From Lumbricus terrestris (Eukaryota; Annelida; Clitellata; Crassiclitellata; Lumbricidae): a stretch of 64,000 nt of DNA. Each line of letters begins with the position of its first letter. Position 1 is the stretch's first letter. Positions 11,262-20,676 of the stretch are shown one piece after another. The translations under genes and the position numbers were made by a program. The notes under the pieces are model-generated. The model was given only the letters and a program-made list of their open reading frames with translations. It made no database searches and was not told the origin of the DNA. The DNA lies in NCBI GenBank assembly GCA_949752735.1, contig OX457047.1, positions 4,693,618 through 4,757,617 of the forward strand, read 5' to 3'.

Positions 11262-11371
11262 CTCCGCCACTGGCTGCAATCTGCCAGCGCCAGTCCCAAG
11301 CCTGGATAAAGGAGGAGGGCGTCGCTAATGGTCTTTGTTACCACACAGTGACGTTAAACTGCAAATGCCAC
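11262..11371 (+). repeat. SINE-like core repeat
   Basis: A core of about 105 bp runs from CTCCGCCACTGG through CCAAGCCTGGATAAAGGAGG to CACACAGTGACGTTAAACTG. It recurs in both orientations at 15283, 17222, 37298, 49204 and 61477, with shorter pieces elsewhere. An internal stem CACTGG/CCAGTG is conserved in several copies. The CCAAGCCTGGATAAA part resembles a 3' tail shared by RTE-related LINEs and SINEs in fish, from memory; that link is inference. Confidence 0.75.
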
Positions 11372-11539
11372 GTCATGTGTTTGATTTATGATGCTGGAGT
11401 ACGAAATGACTCATCGAAGAAAGAGATCTTCAACGATTTTAATTAAAATAATAATCAAAGATGAATGCAAATAAAATTGAATGAAATGTGCAAGCTGCGG
11501 CACGCGGTAAGTAAATGGATAGGGCAATAGCCCTTCTTA

Positions 11540-11575
11540 GACACCTTTAAAATGCAAATAGATTGTAGCAATAAA
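11540..11575 (+). promoter_or_regulatory. bipartite GACACC...AATAAA motif
   Basis: TTAGACACCTTTAAAATGC has its G at 11540, and AATAAA starts at 11570 (30 bp). The A-rich end also forms ATGCAAAT, an octamer-like word. Confidence 0.4.
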
Positions 11576-11660
11576 CGTGATCAATAATAAAGACGAGAAA
11601 GACAATTTACTTGAGAAGGTGAAAACGTTGCCAGGGTAATTAAATTTTGCAAAGTTCTTA

Positions 11661-11697
11661 GACACCTTCAAAATGAAGTCCTCCATCTTTATATAAA
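11661..11697 (+). promoter_or_regulatory. bipartite GACACC...TATAAA motif
   Basis: TTAGACACCTTCAAAATG has its G at 11661, with TATAAA at 11692 (31 bp). A related copy at 11975 (TTAGACACTTTCAAA) is followed by CTATATC at about 34 bp. Confidence 0.4.
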
Positions 11698-12192
11698 CAA
11701 CGACTCGGATTTTTGTGGAATGTTCTTCAAACAAGACACGAACAATCAAGTATAATTTGAGTGTGATGCGACTAAATAACACATGTTTGAAGGGTGTTTG
11801 AAGACTTCGTCGGGTGTTGGTCGCCGACGTGAAAGAGCGGAACGGGATGACGATGGAGCAGGCGATTCCAGCTACGCAGAAGATAAAAATTATCTTCTTG
11901 GAGACAGATCGTCCTCTGTGCCACCAAATTTCGAACTTACTTACTTACAGGGTAGATTAATTGCAAAGTTCTTAGACACTTTCAAACAGCACTGTAGTCC
12001 TCGTTCTCTATATCAACAAGGACCGTGCAAGTGTTACTTTGAACATACCTCGATTTTTGCTGACTGGCAATAGACGGAACCATCATTCATCAATTATACA
12101 CAATAGTTCAAACGAATCAATTGACTATCTAAGAAATGCATCTTATTTTCGCAGTTGTTTCCATTATTTTGCGGCGGATGAGAGTTTGTAGA

Positions 12193-12352
12193 GAAGGAGG
12201 AGGAGGAAGAGGAGGAGGATGAAGAGGAAGAGGAGGAGGAGGAGGAGGAGGAGGAAGAAGAGGGGGAGGAAGAGGAGGAGGAGGAGGAGGAGGAGGCGGA
12301 GGAGGAGGAGGAGGAGGAGGAGGAGGAGGAGGAGGAAAAGGAAGAGGAGAAG
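12193..12352 (+). repeat. GGA/GAA polypurine microsatellite
   Basis: About 160 bp of GGA and GAA triplets with one strand entirely purine apart from a few bases. The long Ser-, Pro- or Arg-rich ORFs across it are artefacts. Confidence 0.95.
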
Positions 12353-12440
12353 TGAAACAGGATGTGGAATAGGAGGAGGAAGAATAGGGAGAAAGAACAG
12401 GTTGCAAAAAAATGGCATGTCGCCAATTCTTGCAGCTCTT

Positions 12441-12445
12441 AATAA

Positions 12446-12484
<39 letters not shown>

Positions 12485-12485
12485 A
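12441..12485 (+). repeat. (AATA)n microsatellite
   Basis: About eleven AATA/AAAT units in tandem. Confidence 0.95.
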
Positions 12486-12689
12486 AATTTTACTTTATTT
12501 AACAATCCGGCTGCAGTGTTCAATTATGCAGTTGAAACAATTTACATGAACTCAGATTACTGAATACATAAATCTTAACTATACTAACTGAATAGAAGAC
12601 CGACTCCAATACAGGGCGCCTACAAAGCATATCCGCCCAACGGTGTCTGGAACTCGTTACCTCTTGCTCTATACACCAGCGTGTTATCA

Positions 12690-12808
12690 CACTGTCTATA
12701 TGTCTTTCTATATGTATGTGTGTCTATGTGTCTGTCTAAGTGTCTGTCTGTCTGTCTAAGTGTCTGTCTGTCTGTCTAAGTGTCTGTCTGTCTACTTGTC
12801 TGACTGAT
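12690..12808 (+). repeat. CTGT-rich minisatellite
   Basis: Repeats of about 16-20 bp of the form AAGTGTCTGTCTGTCTGTCT, three to four copies with decay on both sides. Confidence 0.85.
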
Positions 12809-12975
12809 AATGTGGGTGTTTTTTGAGTCTTTCCATTTTTCTTATTTCGCTGTCCCTTCGTTTTCTTCTCCTCTGTCAGTCTGTGACTCTTTCTATGTAA
12901 TAGTTAAGATCGACAAAGAAACAATTATAGACTGCGAAACTATGGCCAACCACCCGCAATAACCAAATTCACAGA

Positions 12976-13012
12976 GACACCTTTAAAACGCTACGACAGT
13001 ACAATATATAAA
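12976..13012 (+). promoter_or_regulatory. bipartite GACACC...TATAAA motif
   Basis: GACACCTTTAAAACGC starts at 12976 and TATAAA at 13007 (31 bp). Confidence 0.4.
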
Positions 13013-13194
13013 AAAACGACAGTTAATGACAATAACAATTAATGACAATAAATGAGCACGAATTGATTACCTGCTTGTATCATCCTCCAAACCATAAATT
13101 AAACACAATATTATTATGCAATGAAAATACACATGACTCATGACACATACATAACACATAATAATTGTGAAATACAAAGTTCGCATTTTGGTTC

Positions 13195-13515
13195 TCAAGT
13201 CTCAGTTTGATCTTGCTTCTGATCTTATACTTCGCACCCGTTCTGCCACTTCGCTGCGTCCTCTTAGGTCCTCTGATCGGCTTGACCTTTTTGTCCCCCC
13301 GCGTCAGCACAAGTAGGCCTATGGCTCAATCCAGATCATTGGCCTGCGTAGGTACCTCCATATGGAATGGACTTACCTCATCAGTTCACTCTGCCATCCT
13401 CTCTGGCAGTAGAGTGTCTTCTTTCTCTCCTCTCAAAACCTGCCTATTCCATCGGGGTTGTATGCACTGTGTGCGTTTCTGAAAGGTTTTTGCTGTGAGT
13501 AGCGCTTTATAAGTT
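13195..13515 (+). pseudogene. L2/CR1-type LINE, 3' end of ORF2 (fragment)
   Basis: Frames on the plus strand give RSLRSSDRLDL-like, RSLACVGTSIWNGL and FSPLKTCLF segments, the usual C-terminal end of L2-like LINE proteins. The tail GCGCTTTATAAGTTATCAG follows. Frameshifts separate the pieces. Another copy of the same end lies at 35332-35600. Confidence 0.7.
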
Positions 13516-13740
13516 ATCAGATACAATACGATGTGATTATAAATATTATGTATGTGCGTAGGTCAATAATGGAGAGATGGAGGGACGGGCAGAGCGTGTG
13601 TGCATCCGGGGATTTTGCATCTTTGCAGTAAATGAACATGACGTTAAACATGTACATTGTATCCCAAAGAATGCAGGAATTTTTAGAACTGCACAACCTG
13701 CATGGGCGAAGTTTGGTTGCCGATCTGAGAAGGGGTGGCT

Positions 13741-13800
13741 AAAAAAAATTCTCGCCCAAAGCAGTTGATGACCTTTTTTTGGTCATCGAGTTGAAAATCT
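13741..13800. repeat. hAT MITE hairpin remnant
   Basis: GATGACC (13766-13772) and GGTCATC (13781-13787) flank a T-rich loop, as in the hAT MITE family hairpin. No terminal repeats remain. Confidence 0.5.
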
Positions 13801-13879
13801 CATAAAAACATACCATTTTTTAGGACAGTGATAGTTCTTTTTAAAAGTCCATTGTTTTGAAATGTCCATAATTGCAATT

Positions 13880-14335
13880 ATTTTAAAAAAAATGGTGTGC
13901 AATTGAAAATGTGTGCCAAAATTAAATATTTCAGTTTTCTCAAAAACCTGACGTGCTACAAGAAAAACAAAGCACCACTGCATTCAGCATTAATTGCACT
14001 TATAGTAAAAAAGGTGTGCAATTGCAAATGATTGCCAAAATTAAATATTTCAGTTTTTCTCAAAAACTTGACGTGCTACAAGAAAAAAACCCACTGCATT
14101 CAGCATTAATTGCAATTATAGTAAAAAAAGGTGTGCAATTGCAAATGTGTGCCAAAATTAAATATTTCAGTGGTCTCAAAAACTTGACGTGCTACAAGAA
14201 ATACAGAAACACCACTGCATTCAACTTTAATTGAAATTAGAGTTTAAAAAGGTGTGCAATTGCAAATGTGTGCCAAAATTAAATATTTCAGTTTTCTCGA
14301 AAATCAGACGTGCTACAAAAACACAGCAATTATAC
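13880..14335. repeat. 119-bp tandem repeat, four units
   Basis: Units starting GGTGTGCAATTGNAAATG occur near 13891, 14011, 14130 and 14250. Each contains GCCAAAATTAAATATTTCAG, GACGTGCTACAAGAAA and CACTGCATTCAGCATTAATTG. The reverse strand resembles the monomers at 39.3-40.1 kb in period and in the words TTGCACACC and ATTAAT. Confidence 0.85.
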
Positions 14336-14365
14336 TGAGGCAGCTGAGATCTGTGTCTACATGTA

Positions 14366-14520
14366 GCTGTCTCACAAGACGTGACACGCCATCTGGTGCA
14401 AAGTTTGATCTTGAGACGAATTGATATCTGCAATGTCGCCTTTTCTAGCTTGCCACAACGCAATATCATTCGGCTTCAGGCGGTCATCAATGCTCGCCTA
14501 ATCCTGCGATTAAATAAAAT
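14366..14520 (+). pseudogene. L2/CR1-type LINE RT fragment (thumb/C-terminal part)
   Basis: The translation LVQSLILRRIDICNVAFSSL followed by PQRNIIRLQAVINARLI matches the LINE block usually written LVHSLILSRLDYCNALLAGL. Only about 45 residues remain. Confidence 0.65.
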
Positions 14521-14575
14521 TACTTATAAAATTACTTACAATCAGTGCAAACCAGTGTCATTAAATATCAAATAG

Positions 14576-15282
14576 CATACTGTCAAGTTTTTTTAAAAAC
14601 TGAAAAGACGACAAATTAATTGAAATTATTCCAGAATCTTGCAGCGTTCGTACACATGTCGAGTGATTTTAGCGAGATAACGCTACACCAACTTGCGAAA
14701 GAAACTTAGAAGGACTCATCACACGTACACTGTGTTACAGCCTCGAGTGGGCGATCAATTTTTCTTCCACTCAGTTCTTCTACTGTAAGCAGAGTCGCAA
14801 AATGAGTTAATGATTTGGTTAGGCTGGTTTCAAAATGTAGCTACAAACTTCAATCACAAAACTTGCATTAAAACTACTATAGGCTTCTCTAAATGTTTTT
14901 TTGGACTGGCGTGTTATCCCAAATCGGATGACAATGAAATCTAAAATTATTTTTTAGCTGCACAAAAATGATTTTACAACTGCACAAATCCATTTAGAAC
15001 TGCACATTTTGTGTAGAACTGCACGTTAAAAAAAGCCCTGAAAGAATGAATGCACCGTATGGGAGTTTGGTATGGGCTTTTCGGAAGTTATATTAAAAGC
15101 GGCGATTTTTCACCATTTTTCACCATTTTCCCGCTTGCCAACTTCGATGAAACTATTTAATAAATCGACATAATATAATTCTGCTGTGGAACACGAAAAG
15201 CTTCGCACATTAGTGTCATGAGTAAAAGAGAGAATTAAAGTATTTACTAGTTAATATATTCTTGCAAACGACTGTTGAAAAA
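14576..15282. other. no gene; AGAACTGCAC-type interspersed repeat
   Basis: At 14960-15045 the words CTGCACAAAAATGATTTTAC and AATCCATTTAGAACTGCACA recur in variant form. The same block appears at 35215-35295 and a piece at 13682-13700, so it is a dispersed repeat of unknown type. Nothing else is visible. Confidence 0.5.
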
Positions 15283-15394
15283 ACTCCGCCACTGACTGCA
15301 CTCTGCCAGTGTCAGTGCCAAGCCTGGATAAAGGAGGAGGGCGTCAATGATGATCTTTATTACTACACAGCGACGTTAAACTGCAACAACCACC
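15283..15394 (+). repeat. SINE-like core repeat
   Basis: Same core as 11262-11371, about 85-90% similar by eye, from CTCCGCCACTGACTGCACTC to CAGCGACGTTAAACTGCAAC. Confidence 0.75.
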
Positions 15395-15427
15395 GCTGTT
15401 GAAAAAGTGCTGTATTGCGTCAAACAA

Positions 15428-15485
15428 ATTTTTTCGAGGGGTGCGGCCTTTGTTGTCATAAGTCTTGGTCAAATCTGGATCCATC
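15428..15485 (+). repeat. diverged copy of the GTTGTCATA / GGATCCATCC repeat
   Basis: GGCCTTTGTTGTCATAAGTC and CAAATCTGGATCCATCCACC match the dispersed hairpin repeat seen intact at 39283-39345. Confidence 0.6.
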
Positions 15486-15644
15486 CACCCACTGTTGAAT
15501 CAGACCGAGCCATCGTATGGAACGCTAAACTTTGAATAATATTAACGATGCATTCAGTTATAAACGCAGAATTCATCATTCTGACTGAGTTTGACTCGGA
15601 TCTACCAGAATTAATGTACCCGTAAACTTCTGCGCATTTCTTGG

Positions 15645-15965
15645 ATGCTCAAGTTTACTACAGAGCAAGTTTATCGGCGCGCCGGAACGTCACCAGAGCT
15701 CTTGAGTTCCATCAAGGCTCACAAACTCTCCTATTTCGGTCACATCATCACGCTCCCTCAGGATTGCGTGGAAAAAGGCATCATGCTGGGTCACGTGGAG
15801 GGAAATCGGCGCAAGGGCAGACCGCGTATTAGCTGGATTGACAACGTTCTTTCTTGGTCCCACCTTTCCGGATCTCATGTCCTCGCCGCTGCACGCGATA
15901 AACGGCAGTGGAGAGCTATAGTCCATTCATGTGGCCAACCGTCGCGCGGCGACGTCGGCGATTGA
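15645..15965 (+). pseudogene. RTE-like LINE ORF2 C-terminal fragment with (CATGA) tail
   Basis: The translation holds SSIKAHKLSYFGHIITLPQD, then GNRRKGRPRISWIDNVLSWS and DKRQWRAIVHSCGQPSRGD, the usual C-terminus of endonuclease/RT LINEs. A short 3' tail of TGACA repeats follows the stop (15966-15980). The same tail and end occur at 47793-48290 and 59690. Confidence 0.8.
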
Positions 15966-15985
15966 CATGACATGACATTAAGGGA

Positions 15986-16512
15986 TGCAATGCGCGATTA
16001 GTAATCGTGTTCTTTTTATATACCTTTTTAACGTTTTAAAACGCAACTATTTATACAAGTCGAAAGCCAAATCACAGTATGTGTGCTGTCACTCATGCAC
16101 GATGTCTTCTACTGACGCGATAATAATGATTCTGACAACCAAGGATGGGAAATCGTTCAAATACCAGTAGACCTAATTGGACCCTCAAGCTCAGGACTGC
16201 ATAGATTGCTATGAAAATTAATCGAATTGAACAAACTTTACAATTTGTAAACGAAACAAGTTATCAGAATGACGTTATGTATCAATTGCTCAATAATATT
16301 ATTATCATGCTTGTTTGGTTTGAGTCGCATGCGGTACAGTGAGAAACATAAGAAAAGTATCCGTGTGCAAAACACCTCTTTTGAAGTTGATCCTCGCTCT
16401 ATTAGTAATAACAGCTGCGGGGCCATTTTTAAGATTTCATACACTGATAGCTCAAAAACTGTAAAACATTGCTTCTGACCAAGTCAATACATTTATCGCA
16501 ATAAGATAATAG
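15986..16512. other. no gene recognised
   Basis: Short unassignable ORFs only; no repeat structure seen. Confidence 0.4.
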
Positions 16513-16516
16513 TTAA

Positions 16517-16733
16517 CCCTATGACGCACACCTGGGGTCCATTGGACCCCAGAGGCACAAAACCTTGAATAACTCTATTGATACAAAAACTGAAATTCTG
16601 AAATAATTCAAATTCCTCAACAATTCATCCCTCTACATGTACAAAAAAGTTGGGAGATTGTAGCACCACTGGTTAACGGGGAAAAATTGAGAAAGACACG
16701 TATGGCATATTTAGCACATCTGGGGTCCAATGG
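16517..16733. mobile_element. TTAA-flanked element (palindrome type), truncated by microsatellite
   Basis: TTAA (16513-16516) is followed by CCCTATGACGCACACCTGGG and a palindrome, CTGGGGTCCATTGGACCCCA. At the other side the text CATCTGGGGTCCAATGGA stops mid-palindrome and passes directly into the GAC/GAT array. The right terminus and its TTAA are lost. Confidence 0.55.
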
Positions 16734-16795
16734 ACGATGACGATGATGATGACGATGATGACGATGGTGACGATGACGACGACGACGACGACGAC

Positions 16796-16878
<83 letters not shown>
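16734..16878 (+). repeat. (GAC)n/(GAT)n microsatellite
   Basis: About 48 GAY triplets, mixed at first and then pure GAT from about 16796. Poly-Asp and poly-Ser ORFs across it are artefacts. Confidence 0.95.
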
Positions 16879-16880
<2 letters not shown>

Positions 16881-17040
16881 GTAGCAATAACATCATCACA
16901 GTAACATGTGACGAGTACATGATGGCATTAAACACCTTCAGAATCAGCGAAACTGAATCTATAAATATCAGTAATTGTCCTTTCATTATCAAAAAAGGTC
17001 TAGTACCTTGCTCTTAAGTGCTGTAATATGCCGAGCAAAT

Positions 17041-17092
17041 TTCTGCCTCTGTTGTCATAGACCCTGGTCAAATCGGATCCATCCATCATCAT
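17041..17092 (+). repeat. dispersed hairpin repeat copy
   Basis: CTCTGTTGTCATAGACCCTG and GTCAAATCGGATCCATCC match the family at 23035, 39283, 39790 and 53555. The left stem arm is missing here. Confidence 0.65.
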
Positions 17093-17221
17093 TATCAAGG
17101 TAGAAGAATTGGATTGTTAAAATTGACAAAATAGGATAGAAAAGAGACTGAAATCTAAAAATCATGTTTCGCTCAATTATACCAGCAATCCCAAGGGTGG
17201 AAACTAGGAGCGCTACGCCGA

Positions 17222-17320
17222 TGGTGGTGTGGTTGTTTTTGCAGTTTAACGTCACTGTGTGATAACAAAGATCATTAGCGACGCCCTCCTGCAGAGTGCC
17301 ACCAGCGGCGGTGTTTGGCG
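17222..17320 (-). repeat. SINE-like core repeat
   Basis: Reverse copy: GCAGTTTAACGTCACTGTGT, AGCGACGCCCTCCTGCAGAG. It has a deletion of the AAGCCTGG part. Confidence 0.7.
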
Positions 17321-17635
17321 ATGGCGAAAGATAGACTCGATGGCTAGTCTAATAGTCAGATGTCATGTAACGGAAGGACCAACTGCATTTCCACACCCTT
17401 TTTTACTATACTGATAGATTGTTGACGTCGCACATGCAGTCGGTTTATGACGACATGTAAATAAAAACAGCTTAAAGTTACATCTATCTGCAAAATTCGA
17501 CTTGGGGTCAGTTGCAGTAAGCAGAAACGACTCGACTCGACATGGGTCGGCTCCAATATCTAAGCTTACTGGGCCTTACTGTACTCTGAAACGGGGAATG
17601 AGATGTCAGTAATTTTACGCAAACAGAGAGGGGGA

Positions 17636-17750
17636 AATTCTATTCTATTCTTTTTGGGGATTTATAAAGAGCCCCTCACAGTACAACCTAATCTGAGGCG
17701 CTCCCAGTGCGAAGAACTCCTGGAAAAAGAAAAGTCTTAACCATTAATTC
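17636..17750 (-). repeat. L2-type LINE 3' end
   Basis: TTTATAAAGAGCCCCTCACA and the following AACCTAATCTGAGGCGCTCC match the 3' end of the LINE at 45929-47537, including the (TCTAT)n tail. Extreme 5' truncation. Confidence 0.8.
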
Positions 17751-17783
17751 CCAACTGTTTTTTGGATCTCATACACAATTTAA

Positions 17784-18435
17784 CCCTCGAGTGCCCAAGG
17801 GGGTCCAACCGGACCCCAGGCCCGTTTTTTCCGGATAACTTTTTAACGGCTATAGATATGCCAAAATGCTTTTAGGTATTCCTAGTGCATCCATTTGGGC
17901 ATCGAATGGTATATTTTGCGTGAGTATTGTCCAACCCTGTACCCCACAACCACATCGTATACTAAGGGTACCGCAAGATTTGCTGCTATTCCTTTGGTAA
18001 ATGACGCAAGCAAGCATTATACTGTGTATCATGAGATTTTTACACTATTATTTTGCACCAGGTGGTGCTATTGTGATATAAGATACATCAGTCGACTGAA
18101 AATTCATTTTGGATTACATAGAACTAAAGTCTTTTATGATATTCTAATCCCTTCTCAAGATTTTAGCATGAAAACGATAGACTTCCTTCGGTAAATGACG
18201 CAAGCAAGCATAAAATATGTATCAAGAGATTTTACACTATTATTTTACACCAGGTGGTGTTATTGTGGTATAAGATACATCAATCGATTGCAAATTCATC
18301 TGGGAATACACAGAACTTAATTCTGTAACGATATTCCAATCCCTTCTCAAGATATTACCATAAAAACGCTGGGGTCCGCGCGAAAACCCCCCATTGGGCC
18401 TTCGTGTACCAAAAAATACCTTGGGCACTCGAGTG
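17784..18435. mobile_element. TTAA-flanked MITE, family A (652 bp)
   Basis: TTAA at 17780-17783 and 18436-18439 flank inverted ends CCCTCGAGTGCCCAAGG and CCTTGGGCACTCGAGTG. Inside each end lies a GGGGTCC...GGACCCC palindrome, degenerate on the right. The body contains a tandem pair of about 185-bp units (from 17990 and 18182) sharing GGTAAATGACGCAAGCAAGC and CCAATCCCTTCTCAAGAT. No ORF is credible. TTAA and CCC ends indicate a piggyBac-type non-autonomous element. Confidence 0.85.
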
Positions 18436-18439
18436 TTAA

Positions 18440-18823
18440 GGTAAAATCCCATGCCAGAACACGAAATATAGATTCAGTTTTGAATGGGTTGCTGCAGTTT
18501 TGTCCTAATATGGTTGTGAAGTCATGTTCCACTTGCGAAACATTGGGCACATGCAATACCCATTATTTGTTATATGCAACTTCAACATCGCATTCACCAA
18601 ACAATTTTTATGATCACAAAAGAGTATATAATAGATGTTCAATAATACTGCTAACTACACTGTTTTCATAGATATGTCATCGCTGTAACAAGCTATAGGC
18701 CTAGGTCTAGTTGCTATGGAAAATCATGAAGCAAGTGTTGTTTCGGACATCTTTTTCACTGCTCCAGTAGAGGCGTCTTCTTGGCACTGTACTATAACCC
18801 GGGATCAACAAAATTCCAACTAC
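18440..18823. other. no gene recognised
   Basis: Unremarkable sequence between a MITE and a microsatellite. Confidence 0.4.
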
Positions 18824-19637
18824 AATGTATGTATGTATGTATGTATGTATGTATGTATGTATGTATGTATGTATGTATGTATGTATGTATGTATGTATGT
18901 ATGTATGTATGTATGTATGTATGTATGTATGTATGTATGTATGTATGTATGTATGTATGTATGTATGTGTGTATGTATGCATGTATGTATGTATGTATGT
19001 ATGTATGTATGTATGTACATGTATGTTTGAATGTATGTACATGTAAGTTTGTATGTATGTATGTATGTATGTATGTATGTATGTATGTATGTATGTATGT
19101 ATGTATGTATGTATGTATGTATGTATGTATGTATGTATGTATGTATGTATGTATGTATGAATGTATGTGTGTATGTGTGGATGTATGTACATGTATGTAT
19201 GGATGTATGTAAGGATGTATGTATGTATGTATGTATGTATTCATATATGTATGCATTTGTATGTAGGTATGTGTATGTAATGTATATATTTATATATGTA
19301 CGTATTTGTATGTATGTATGTGTATGTATGTATGTATGTATGTATGTATGTATGTATGTATGTATGTATGTATGTATGTATGTATGTATGTATGTATGTG
19401 TGTGTATGTATGCATGTTTGTATGTATGTATGTATGTATGTATGTATGTATGTATGTATGTGTGTGTATGTATGTATGTGTGTGTGTATGTATGTATATG
19501 TGTGTGTGTGTATGTATGTATGTATGTATGTATGTATGTATGTATGTATGTATGTATGTATGTATGTATGTATGTATGTATGTATGTATGTATGTATGTA
19601 TGTATGTATGCATGTATGTATGTATGTATGTATGTAC

Positions 19638-19669
<32 letters not shown>

Positions 19670-19876
19670 TAGTATGTATGTATGTATGTATGTATGTATG
19701 TATGTATGTATGTGTGTATGTATGTATGTATGTATGTATGTATGTATGTATGTATGTACGTATGTATGTATGTATGTATGTATGTATGTATGTATGTATG
19801 TATGTATGTATGTATGTATGTATGTATGTATGTATGTATGTATGTATGTATGTATGTACATATATGTATGTATATG
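18824..19876 (+). repeat. 1.05 kb (ATGT)n microsatellite
   Basis: Nearly uninterrupted ATGT units with scattered point changes and short variant islands near 19150-19310 and 19400-19510. It is open in every frame because the unit lacks stops, which creates long Met-Tyr-Val-Cys and His-Thr-Tyr-Ile ORFs of no meaning. Confidence 0.98.
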
Positions 19877-19959
19877 CTGCGACGTTGTCTGCAAGTCAGC
19901 ATAGACTGGCGCGTTAGCAGGCAGACTAGACTGTAACTGGGTTTACATATAAGGTATTG

Positions 19960-20347
19960 CTAGTGCCCAATGTTCCACAAGTGGAACAAGTCGGACATGG
20001 GGTGTTTATATAAAACCAGTGGTTGTAAATCAATAAAAAAAAATTATATTCTGAACGTAGAGTGCTCACACAACAGGAAACATCAAATTGCAACAAATCT
20101 TACTGTTGTGGATAGTTTACCACTTTTTCCGGCGATTGAAACAAATGACATTTTATAATTGGACGTTTACATAATCACAAAATTCGAGAAAACACTTATT
20201 TATGGCTCAACTTGGTAAACTATACATGAAACTATCAACACCAGCATAGACCAACAATATATGTAGCATACAACAATAAAAAAGAAAGTACAGGTCGTGG
20301 CCACCACTTTTAGTGGAATGTTCCACAAGTGGAACATTAGGCACTAG
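19960..20347. mobile_element. TTAA-type MITE, family C (388 bp)
   Basis: Inverted ends CTAGTGCCCAATGTTCCAC and GTGGAACATTAGGCACTAG each include or adjoin the palindrome TGTTCCACAAGTGGAACA. The right flank is TTAA (20348-20351); the left flank reads ATTG, possibly a decayed TTAA. It is inserted into an L2-type LINE fragment. Confidence 0.7.
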
Positions 20348-20351
20348 TTAA

Positions 20352-20560
20352 GAAAGTTAAGACAACGGGCAGGACAAGTAAAGCCTCCAGATAAAATCTG
20401 GGTACGAACAATAGGAGGAACGCCATTCCACAGTAAAGGGCAGACAGAGTCAAAGGCGCGATGTTGGGCTGTGGCGGTCCGAGATCGTAGTGAAAATGAC
20501 CGCATCTAGGCGACTTTTGGTACGACGGGGAGGGACCTCAAAGAAAAACTGATCAGGGTT
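20352..20560 (-). repeat. L2-type LINE fragment
   Basis: GACAACGGGCAGGACAAGTA, GGAGGAACGCCATTCCACAG and GCGCGATGTTGGGCTGTGGC match the 3' coding end of the LINE at 45929-47537, same strand. Confidence 0.8.
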
Positions 20561-20607
20561 GACGTCACCTTTATCACTGTCCGCACTTGACCTAGTCTAT
20601 TTGTGCC

Positions 20608-20655
20608 AGTCCCAAGCAAGGGTGAAGGAGAGGGGTTACTTTACGTTAAAGAAGT
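20608..20655 (+). repeat. SINE-like core fragment
   Basis: GTGCCAGTCCCAAGCAAGGG and TTTACGTTAAAG remain of the core. Confidence 0.5.
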
Positions 20656-20676
20656 TTTCTATCAAAGCGTCTTTAA

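Noticed and set aside
12094..12523. Poly-Ser, poly-Pro and Arg-rich ORFs
   Set aside because: GGA/GAA microsatellite read in different frames.
18716..19936. Several ORFs of 100-217 residues rich in Met-Tyr-Val-Cys or His-Thr-Tyr-Ile
   Set aside because: They are translations of the (ATGT)n array, which has no stop in any frame.
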